From contig CM053140.1 in assembly GCA_028571685.1 (NCBI GenBank), positions 23,107,501 to 23,171,500 on the forward strand: a stretch of DNA of 64,000 bases, in the 5' to 3' direction. A program made the position numbers and the translations under genes. This DNA is from Heterohyrax brucei (lineage: Eukaryota > Chordata > Mammalia > Hyracoidea > Procaviidae). Positions 45,186 through 55,023 of this stretch are shown here, piece by piece (the first letter of the stretch is position 1; each line of letters starts with the position of its first letter). A model generated the notes under the pieces. That model did not search any database and had not been told where the DNA came from. It saw only the letters and a list, made by a program, of their open reading frames with translations.

Positions 45186-46030
45186 GATTCTCTTGTCCAG
45201 TTGTGAGGTTTTTGTCTGTTTCATTGTTACTTTTTCTCATTTGGTCTTTACTCTTTCCGGTCATAACTTTTTTCATTTTCTTTCATTCCTTTATTTTGTC
45301 ATTTATTTTCTTCTACCTTTATTTCCTTAGTTTGCATTTTTTCTTTTTTCTATGTACTTCCTTTTTATTAATCATTTTACTATTACTAGTATTTCCTCAT
45401 TTTGCATATTTTCTTTGCACTGCTTATTGCCTTTTCTTCACATTTTCCCATTTCTTATTTTCTTTTTATATGTAAAATGTGTCTTGTTTATGATTTACCA
45501 TTTGCTGTTTTAATCTTAATTTTCCATTTCTCCTTTGGATGCTTTCATTTCTTCTAATTCATACAGGTCCCAGCTCTGTCTTATATTTATCCTTCGTTTA
45601 TCGTTTTCTTAGTTGGTTTCTACCATTCTTTTCAAATTTCCCTATTCTTTGGTACTCATATTTTGTCTTCTCAATATATTTTAAAATGTCCCATTTTATT
45701 TTAGTTAACTTTCTTACTTTAATTTTCCTCATTTTTTCATTTTACATCTCTTTAAACTTGCAGTTAATTATTTTCCAAATGATCGAATTTTCATTTGATT
45801 TTTTATTGTATTCTTTTATTTTTATTTCGGTTTGTTTCTTTTCATCTATTTCATTTTCCCATTTGTGTTTTAACTCTCTGAAGTATTTTCTTTGGGTTTT
45901 CAAGTTTAATTATCTGTTTTCTCATTTTTAAATTACACTAGATCTGTTCTATCACTTTTTTATGTTTTATTAAGTCGTTAGCCACTACATCTTCCATTGT
46001 TTTAATTGATTTATTTCTTTTCTCATTTGC
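45186..46030. repeat. Long T-rich low-complexity tract at the array boundary
   Basis: About 845 bp dominated by TTTT, TTTC and TTAT words, with very few G residues. Hydrophobic reading frames of 90-130 codons arise purely from the T richness. It ends exactly where the kinase array resumes ('ttgctccattttta', about 46025). Confidence 0.85.
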
Positions 46031-48189
46031 TCCATTTTTACCCTACCACAAGGGAACCTCTTACCCCAAAGCCCACTAGGCCTTGACCTCACATTCAACA
46101 TGCCACAGAGCCACTGAGCCCTTTCTGCTAAGGAGAAAATCCACGTGGAACATTACTACTTCCTAAGAATTATCGGCAAGTCCACACTGGCCAGAGTCAA
46201 GTTATTCCAGCACATCATCACTGGCAAAGAGGTAGCTGAGAAAATAGTTGAATCGAGGCAACAGACATCCTCCAACCTCCTGAAACTGTACCCAGAGATA
46301 AAATCATGCAAGATGTCCTTCACCCAAATATTTTAATGCTGTTGCAAGTCACGGGGAGCAACAATATCTCAGGTACAGTGACAGAGTAGGTAACTGCAGG
46401 GGACCTGCATGATCATCTAGAGGCTCATGGTTTCACGAGCCAAAAACAGGCCCAAACAAAATTCCACCAATCAGTGCTAGCCGTACTGTTTTCCCACAAC
46501 AAATGTATTGTACATAAGAATATCAAACCAGAACAAGTGCTTTGGATGACAGAAACAACATCAAACTTGCTGACTTTGGACTGTGAGCTGAATTCACTAA
46601 GGGGAGGAAGCTAAACACTGTCTGTTGGAGTCTCCCTTATTATGCTCCAGAACTCCTACTGGGAGAAAAGCACAGAGGACCTACCCATGGAAGTGTGGAG
46701 CCTGCGAGCACCTTGCACTGCAAGGTAAGTGGATCTCTGCCTCTTCACGGAGAGACCTTAACTGAGATACAAAAGCAAGTATGAGAGGAAGCACAGGATA
46801 GCCCTTTCCACACATCTAAGCCATGTGAAAACTTGCTGAGCCAAATACTAACTGGTGACCCAAGAAAGACAGCCACATCAGAGGACATCCTAGAAAACTC
46901 ATGGATGAAGATATATGATAAAGTAAACAAAAGGTGTATGTATAGCCACTCCCAGACTAAAGGCACGTCTGGTGCTTTGAGGCCACAGTCAACACGTGTT
47001 ACAAGCTGAAGAGATTCCTGATTTGTGCTCAGTCAAAAATATGATAATGTTAGGGCCATCCATCTGATAATAGAGCAACATATCTGAGATGGAGAGTCAT
47101 GCTAGTACCCTGGAGCCCTGGACGCAGCACACTGCACTGACAGTCACACAACTTCCTCACCCCATGAGGTGCATCTCACCATCCCTGCTGGAACCAGTGT
47201 AGTTACTCACTGTATCTGCCACGCCACCCAGCTTCCTGTATTGACTGTTCCTACAATGCTTCAACGCGTCTAACTGATGGAAGGAAGGGGGGACCGCTAT
47301 AGCATGTGCTTCTCCCTGCGTGTCCCCCCTTTGAAAGTCCTTCCTGCACAGCAACCCAGGATAGCCTGGGCAGAGCCCAACCAAACCTTGGGATTGTGTA
47401 CCAAGGTGAGACTATAGTGTGGTGTCACAACTCTGCACAGTCCCCGCATGCGTTTCCTTGGTGGTCTTCTCAGCCCAGAGCATCAATAAGGATGATGGAG
47501 CCCCAGTAGAAACTAGTTTCTGAAAGGGAGTGTCAGATCTAAGCTCCTCCAATGCAGCAGACACCTGATGAGGTTGTGAACCCAGCCTTTGCCTCTGTCA
47601 ACAGCCAGGACCAGCAGGGTGTCACCAGGACGTGATATTTTAAGCTCATGATAAGATACCTTTGTTGTACATGGACCCAAAGGGAACCCTAAACTGTGAC
47701 CCCAGCCTCTCATTCTGTCAACAGCCAGGATGAGCACAGTATGACTGCAAGGTTCTTTAAGATCATGAGATAACTCTGTTGCACTTTTATTACCAAAATG
47801 GAGCAAAAACTATGTGACAGCAAAGTTGTACAGAAGACACTCAAATCTCTAGAGGCCAAGCCCCCTCTCGCAAGTTTTAGTAGGAGACGAAAATCACCAG
47901 TTCCATGGAGCCCAACGAGACGAACCAGGGGATCTGCAAAGATCTGGACACCCAGTGTCATACACGCTGCTGTGTATGAACAGTACACCAGGACTGCAGG
48001 ACTTCGTTCAGTGGAGGACGGAGGGGTGCACACTGCCTGTGTGGACCCTCAACAAGGGAAAACAGGGAAGAGAATTTCAGGCATCTCTAAGGTCACCAAC
48101 AGCACTGCCTCAAAAAGGAGCAGGGAGTGTGTACTTTAAAATGGCACCAGTAGTTGACAGGGACAAAAGACGAATTCTCAGATTTAAGT
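46030..48189 (+). pseudogene. MARK2-like kinase pseudogene, unit 3 (type-B 5' end)
   Basis: A nearly complete unit in domain order. N-lobe from about 46140, with 'HYYFLRIIGKS', the Gly-loop decayed to 'GKSTLARVKL', and the 'GKEVAEKI' strand with the ATP Lys kept. C-lobe 46440-46890, UBA-like part 46960-47160, Ser-rich linker 47160-47800, and KA1-like end 47880-48140 ('STPGLQDFVQW', 'RISGISK'). HRD reads HKN. A DFG is present but is followed at once by a stop. Part of the linker (47575-47690) is duplicated at 47695-47790 with the phrase 'ctctgtcaacagccagga' in both. Several frameshifts, so it is not functional. Its 5' end is type B ('gctccatttttaccctacc'). Confidence 0.85.
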
Positions 48190-48515
48190 TTCCACAGGAC
48201 TGGGCAGTATTTTGTTCTGTTGTACATACAGTCACTATGAATTGGAACCTACTCGAGGGGACCAAGCCACATAACAACACTACAACAGGAATTGAGAGAA
48301 TATCAACTGAGATGTTTCAATAAACAGATGCAGTACTGCAAGCCTGCACTTGCCAGTGCTCAGAAATCTGGAGGACTGCTACCTCTCCGACCCACTACAA
48401 GTGATCCTTTCTTAGATCCAATCGAAAGAAAGGTTATCAAACAGAACTCACAGGTTACTGAAAATATCAAACGTGAGTAAAATGTTGCTGAAAATCATTG
48501 TGCTGTGATTACTGA
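48190..48515 (+). repeat. RTE 3' tail plus RTE mid fragment, end of unit 3
   Basis: 'ttttgttctgttgtacatac', 'aagccacataacaacactac', then 'gagatgtttcaataaacag' and 'ttgctgaaaatcattgtgct'. Same order as 5091-5420. Confidence 0.8.
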
Positions 48516-48519
48516 CCTT

Positions 48520-50200
48520 TGTGTGAGACACCTCTAAGCCATGGCCTGTAACTAATACCCAAGTGATTGGGCAGGACAGTGTGATAGCGCAGTCAAGACT
48601 CAGTAAGAAGACTGGTATCTCCTTAAGTGAGAGCTCATTCCAGAGCAGTGACAGAGATTATGCCACCCTCTAGGTAGAATGGCCTTGAGCTAACAGAGCT
48701 TTCTTTGGGCCGGGATCACTGTGCTGTAAAGCTCTCGGAAGCAGGTGCTAGAGAGTGTGCAAGCTCTGTGCAAGCACAGAAATTCCCACTTGGAACTGCT
48801 GGCAAGAGAGACCTAGCAGCAGGAGGCACCATGATGGGCTTCCCAGCCCACAGAGACAGAAAGCTGAGGGCCTCTGATCAGTGGCTGAGGGCCAAGGAGA
48901 GACCTGCCTTCAGGAGGTGGGCAGAATAATCTGTGGGGAAACATACAATGGAAATCCTATGGAAAATGTAGTATCTCTTTGGAGTCCACAGCTGGGAGTA
49001 ACACAGAGAGCCTGAGGTCCTCTGTAAATAGTGGGACCAAAACTATCATCAAGCAATGAAGGATAAAAAGGTCAAAGCGTTGACAACATCCTGGGACAGA
49101 GGTAATTTCCTGAAGGTTGTTTTTCAGAACAAAGCAGATGGAAGCAACTCTAAGGTCATGCACAGAAATTCCCACTTGGACAACTATGTGTCCTTCCAAT
49201 GAGAGCACCAGACAGCTATTTTCAGGACCCGGGAATGGAACCCAAGAACGAACACACTGTATGCACAAACACCCCACAGGGAGTCCTGCTAGCAGATCCA
49301 GAAAGCCCCAGAAAAGGAACTCTCTAGATCTTGTAACTGATCAGATCCCAAGTGACCTGGTTTGGGTTCAGGAGGTCAGAGCAGAACTTCACTCTCATGA
49401 TGAGTGTGTAACTGCCTGCTCCTTCCCCAGGCACCAGGATGCAACCTTCAGGGCACCAAAATGTATTAGTACCTTAACAGACAGGGAAGGGGTCAGTCTC
49501 TGTGAGTAGGGAAAGACCTGGTACTAAGCTTGTTGGGTTCCTTATGTTGGTAAGGGTAACAGGCGGTGTTATAGTCAGGAGTGGGAGGTAGGAAATAGTC
49601 TTTGGTTTCAGTTTTAGGGTTATACGTCAGCAACTGCATGATGGGTCCCCTACCGAAAAATAAGATAATGGTATGGAGATAGGATAAAAATAGGGGCTCA
49701 GTTGTTTCTAGGTCCTCCTCCGGAGGTGGTCCGCACCAGTAGCCACATCTCAAAGTGCACAGAGGAAGTGTTACATCCGCAGTTACCCTTCCCAAACATT
49801 AATTAAGCATTTAGTGATCATATGATGAGGCGGTCCGTGGTGGTGATCAGGTTCCCTAGCTACCCTTGTCATTTCCCCCTTGAGGAGACATGGGCCTGAA
49901 ATCTTGAAGGGAATGTGGGAAGTCGACTCGCTCTAGCTACTTCCTGCTGTTTCGGGTTGTAGTCCTGCCTACCCGTCAGACCCATGTTCCTCAAGTACCC
50001 TGTCTTGAAAACACTGAGAGGCCTGATCTACCTACCACCTGGTTGCTGGTTATATGCTGCATATCCATGTAGGACCAGGAGATTCACTAGGAATGGCTGG
50101 AGCTTGGAGCTGTGTCTTTTTTCTTAGAAGCTGAATTCAAGATGTGTTCTATGTTGTCCTGGACCTGGCCAGATTTATTAACATAAAAACAACATTATTC
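48520..50200 (+). repeat. 5' module of unit 4
   Basis: The most complete copy of the non-kinase module shared by the array, including the part from 'cagaataatctgtggggaaa' on that is also at the window start. It leads directly into the type-A kinase of unit 4. Confidence 0.7.
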
Positions 50201-50982
50201 TTTGAGATACAGGCAGGTGCTTCCCTCAGGTGCTGTGAGAAGGTCAAGGACATCAACATGGGACACTACCACTGCTAAGACCAGTGGCAAGGAGACATGG
50301 GTCACAGTCAAGTTATCCCGGCACATCGTCATGGGCGAAGGGGTAGCCGAGCAAAGAGTTGAAAAGAGCCAACAGACATCCTCCAACCTCCTGACACTAT
50401 GCCCAGAGATAAAAATCATGAAGGATGCCCACAATCCAAAGAGTTTAATGCTGTTGCAAGTCATACAGAGTAACATCATCTTTCCTATAGTGATGGAGTA
50501 CGGAATTGGAGGGGACTTGCATGATCATCTGGAGACTCACGGCTTCATGAGTGAAAAAAAGGCCCAGAAAAAACTCCATCAATTAGTGTAGGCCCTACAA
50601 GTGTGACACAACAAGTGTGTTCTACACACACTGATGTCAAACCAGAAAATGTCCTCTTAGATGACAGGAAGAACACCAACTTGCTGACTTGGACTTTGGA
50701 ACTGAATTCACCAAGGGGAAAAGGCTGAACACTTTCTATGGGAGTCTCCCTTTTTATGCTCCAGAACTCTTAAGTGGAGAAAAGTACCAGGGACACCCCT
50801 GTGGATGTATGAAGTCTGTGTTTCATGTATTTCATGGTAAGTGGATCTCTGCCTTTTCACGGAGATGCCCTAACTGAGCTATGAAAGTAGGTACTGGAGA
50901 AGAATATAGTATTCCTTTCCACACGTCTATGTCACATGAACACTTGCTGAGTTAAACACTCATTTGTCACCCACTTGCTCCA
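50201..50982 (+). pseudogene. MARK2-like kinase pseudogene, unit 4 (kinase only, type A)
   Basis: Kinase segment without UBA, linker or KA1. The N-lobe is degraded ('INMGHYHC' start). One frame is open for about 129 codons to 50589 and includes 'LLTLCPEIKIMK' and 'VMEYGIGGDLHDHLETHG', matching the MARK hinge 'VMEYASGGEVFDYL'. After a stop and frameshift come 'DFGTEFTKG' and an intact APE segment, 'FYAPELLSGEKYQG'. The HRD position reads LHT. The copy stops at 'cactcatttgtcaccca' (about 50970), where a type-B unit starts. Confidence 0.85.
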
Positions 50983-52449
50983 TTTTAACTATACCACAAA
51001 GGTATCTCTTATCCTAAAGCCCATTAGCCTTTGACACCACACTGAACATGCTGCAGAGCCACTGAGCATTTCCTGCTGAGGAGGAAATCTATGTGGGACA
51101 CTACCACCTCTTAAGAACCATTAGCAAGGGGACATCTGCCAGAGTCAATTTACCCTGGCATATCAACACTGGCAAAGAGGTAGCTGAGAGAAGAGTTGAA
51201 AAGAGCCAACAGACATCTTCCAACCTCCAAACACTAGACCCAGACATAAAAATCACAAAGGAAATATTTTAAGCCTGTTTCAAGCCATAGAGAGTAACAT
51301 CATCCTTGGTATAGTGGGGGAGTATATAACTACAGGTGTCTGGTGTGATCACTTGGAGGCTCACAGCTTCATAAGCAACAAAGAGGCCCCCAAATAATCT
51401 GCCAAACAGAGTTGGTCTTACAGGTTTGCCACAAGAACTGTGTTGTACATAGGGATATCAAAAAGGAATACGTGCTCTTGGATGAGAGAAGGAACATCAA
51501 ACTTGCTGCCAGTGGCTTGAGAACTGAATTCACCAACGGGAGTGACCTGAACACATTCTGTGGCAGTCTCCATTAGGTCCCCTAGAACTCCAACAAGGAG
51601 AAAAGTACCATCGACCCCCCTGGGACGTATGGAGCCTGGCAACCACCATGCACTTCATGGTAAGTGGATCTCTGCCTTTGCATGGAGAGACCTCATCTGA
51701 GCTATCAAAGCAGGTACTGGAGGAAGAACACGACATTCCTCTCCACATGTCTACACCATGTGAACACTTCCTAAGCCAAACAGTCATTTGGGATGCAAGA
51801 AAGACAGCATATCAGAGGAGACGCTACAAGTTCTGTAAGTGACTACGGATAATGAAGGAAAACAAAAGGGGTATGTGAAGCCACGCCCGGACTATGAAGA
51901 CCCCCAAAGTGAACACAGCTGAAAGGCAGAAAGAATTTCTTGACTTGCTGCTGAATCAAAGATACAGCATGGTGACTGGCACCTCTCTGATCTCGGTCAC
52001 AACACATCTGAGGCGGAAAGTCATGCCAGTACCACGGAACCCCAGGGTGCAGCACATTGCACTGATAGCCACACACCTTTCTCAACCCATGAGGTATGTC
52101 TTACCATCTATGCTAAACCCAAACGTGAGACCCGTAACAGTGGAGGATGAAGAGTGCCTGTTCCACTGAGCCCAAGGAGACGATACAGGAGATCTGTCAA
52201 GTGCTACACACCCACTGACAGGTACACACTGCTGTGTATGAACAGCACACCAGGACTGTAGGACTTTGTTCAGTGGAGGATGGAGGTGTGCACACTGCCT
52301 GTGTGGACCCTCAACAAGGGGAAAGGGAAGGGAATTTCAGGCATCTCTGAGGCCATCAGTAGCATCGACTGAAAAGGAGCAAGGAGTGTGTACTTTACAA
52401 CGCTGCCAGCAGTTGCCAGGGACAAAAGAGTTCACAGATTTAAGCTTCT
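50983..52449 (+). pseudogene. MARK2-like kinase pseudogene, unit 5 (type B, linker missing)
   Basis: Begins 'tgctccattttaactatacc'. Kinase 51090-51850 with a well-preserved catalytic loop ('VVHRDIKKEYVLLDE', about 51445), but DFG reads ASG. A 64-codon open stretch (51648-51842) holds 'VSGSLPLHGETSSEL' and the helix after it. UBA-like part at 51890-52110. The KA1-like part then follows at once (52140-52400), so the ~600-bp Ser-rich linker seen in units 1, 3 and 11 is absent. Frameshifts and stops throughout. Confidence 0.85.
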
Positions 52450-52805
52450 ACAGGACTGGGCAGTGTTTTGTTCTCTTGTACACAGAGTCACTGTGAGTTG
52501 GAACCTACCTGACAGGATCAACTCACGTAACAACACCACAACACAAACTGAGAATGTCAGTTGAGATTTTTCAACACACAGATGCAGTACTGCAAGCCCT
52601 CACTTGTCTGTACATAGTACATTTTCATTCAATCATAAAAAAAGAAAGAAAGAAATCTGGATGACTGCTACCTGGCCAACCAACTACAAGTGATACTGTC
52701 TTACACTCGTTCCAAAGAAAGGTGATCAAACAGAACAGAAATTACTGAAAAACTTCATTAATATCAAAAACAAGTAAAATACAGCTGAAGATTATTGTGC
52801 TGTGA
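52450..52805 (+). repeat. RTE 3' tail plus RTE mid fragment, end of unit 5
   Basis: 'ttgttctcttgtacacagag', 'gtaacaacaccacaacac', then the RT-region piece. A short (AAAG)n expansion near 52640 is unique to this copy. Confidence 0.8.
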
Positions 52806-54400
52806 TTAACAATGTTTTGCGAGGCTTTTCTAGTGCTGGCCTTGTAACTCCTACCCAGGTCATCCAGCAGGACAGTGTGATAGTGCAGTCGAGGCCCACT
52901 AAGAGGACGGGTCAGTATCTCCTTCAGTGAGAGCTCATTCCAGAGCAGTCAGGGAGATTTGGCCACCACCAGGGAAGAACGGCCTTGAGCTGAGAGAGCA
53001 TTCTTTCGGTGCAGGATCACTGTGCTGTAAAGCTCTTGGAAGCAAGTGCTAGAGAGAGTGCCAGCTCAGAGCTGGTGGCAGGAGAGACCTAGCAGCTGGA
53101 GACATTATGGTGGGCTTCCCAGCCACAAAGACAGAAAGCTGAGTGCCTGTGGTCAGCGGCTGAGGGCCAGGGAGAGCCCTGCCTTCAGGAGGTGGGCAGG
53201 ATAAACTGTGAGGAAACACAGAATAGAAATCCTATGGAAAATCTGGCATCTCTTTGAAGTCCGCAGCTGGGAGTAATACAGAGACCCTGAGGTCCTCTGT
53301 AAATAGTGGGGCCAAAGCTATCATCAAGTAAAAAAGGATAAAAAGAGCAAAGCATTAATAACATGCTGGGACACCGAGATGAGACCCCTCCCAAATTATG
53401 TAAATTTCCTCAAGGTTGTTTTTCAGACGAAATCAGAGGGAAGCAACTCTAAGGTCATGTGCAGAAACTCCCACTTCAATAGCTACATGTCCTTCCAATG
53501 GGAGCAATAGACAGCCAATCAGGACCTGGTGATGAAACAAAAGAACCAAGAAACTGCATGCACAACACCCTCTAAGAAGTCCTGCTACCATTCCCAGACA
53601 GCCCCCAAGAACAGAACTCTCTAGATCCTGCAACTGATTCAATCCCAAGTGACCTGGTTCGGGTTCAGGAGATCAGAGCAGCAATTTCCACCTCCAGATG
53701 GGAGGATAACTGGGCCACCCATCCCCCAGGCACCAGGATGCAACGTTAACGGCAGCAAAACATACTAAGTCCAAGTACCTCACAGACAGGAAAGGGGTCA
53801 GTCTCTGTGAGTGGGGCAAGACCTGGTACAAAGCTTGTAGGGTTCTTTATATTGGTAAGGGTAATAGGTGGTGTCATAGTCAGGAGAGGTAGGCAGGAAA
53901 CAGCCTTTGGTTTCTGTTTTAGGGTTATACGTCAGCAATTGCATGATGGAGCCCCTCCTGAAGAGTAAGATAATGGTACGGAGATACGAATAAAAAATAG
54001 GGGCTAACTCATTTCCAGATCCTCCTCCTGAGGTGGTACCCCTACATAGCCACATCTCAAACTGCCAGGAGAAATTGTTACGTCTGCAATTATCATTCTC
54101 AAATGCTGATTGGGTATTTAGCAATCATATGATGAGGCGGTCTATGGTGGCGATCTGGGTCCCTGGCTACCCTTGTCATTTCCCCCTTGAGGAGACACGG
54201 GCCTGAAATCCTGAAGGGGATGTGGGAAGTTGACTCGCTCCAGCTACTTCCTGCTGTTTGGGGTTGTAGTCCTGCCTACCCGTCAGACCCATGTTCCTCA
54301 AGTACCCTGTCTTGAAAATGTTGAGATGCCTGATGTACCCACCGCCTAGATGGTGGCTATAGGGCTGCATATTCGTGTAGGAGCAAGAGATTTGCTAGGA
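52806..54400 (+). repeat. 5' module of unit 6
   Basis: Collinear with 48520-50170, slightly shorter. It ends by joining the kinase within the N-lobe ('aatgccaagcaaagagctg'), so the first ~40 codons of the kinase are deleted. Confidence 0.7.
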
Positions 54401-55023
54401 ATGCCAAGCAAAGAGCTGAAAAAAGCCAAAAGAAATCCTCTAACCTCCTGACACTACACCAAGAGATAAAAATCATGAAGGATCTATACAATCCAAATAT
54501 TTTTGTTTCAAGCCATAGAGAAAAACACCATCTTTGGTATACTGATGGAGTACAGAGCAGGAGGAGACTTCTGTGATCACCTAAAGACTCATGGCTTCAT
54601 GAGTGAAAAAAAGGCACAGAAAAAATTCTGTCAGTTAGTGTACACCCTACAGGTGTGGAACAAGAAATGTATTGTGCACAGAGACATCAAACCAGAAGAT
54701 GTGCTCTTGTATCATAGAAGGAAAACACCAAACTTGCTGACTTTGGTTCTGGAACTGAATTCACCACAGACAGCAAGTTGAACACTTTCTGTGGGAGTCT
54801 CCCTTATTATGCTTCAGAACTCGTACCTGGATAAAAGTTCCATGGACACCCTCGTGGGTGTGCGGAGCCTGGGAGTCACTCTATATTTCATGGTAAGTGG
54901 ATCTCCACCTTTTCACAGAGATGCCTTAAATGAGCTATGAAAGTAGGTACTGGAGGAAGAGTCTAATATTCCTTTCTGTATGTCTATGTCATGTGAACAC
55001 TCACTGAGTCAAGTATTCGTTTG
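54401..55023 (+). pseudogene. MARK2-like kinase pseudogene, unit 6 (kinase only, type A)
   Basis: Kinase fragment open for 92 codons from 54503: 'ILMEYRAGGDFCDHLKTHG', then the best-preserved catalytic loop in the window, 'IVHRDIKPEDVLL' (about 54675). A frameshift follows; the next frame has an intact 'ADFGSGTEF'. N-terminal Gly loop and Lys are deleted. The copy ends at 'attcgtttgtcacccacgtg', where type-B unit 7 begins, the same breakpoint as between units 4 and 5. No UBA or KA1. Confidence 0.85.

Noticed and set aside
45203-45931. Phe/Leu/Ile-rich open frames of 90 and 130 codons that look like membrane proteins
   Set aside because: They arise from the T-rich tract, where TTT and similar codons dominate. 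No conserved domain and no gene signals.
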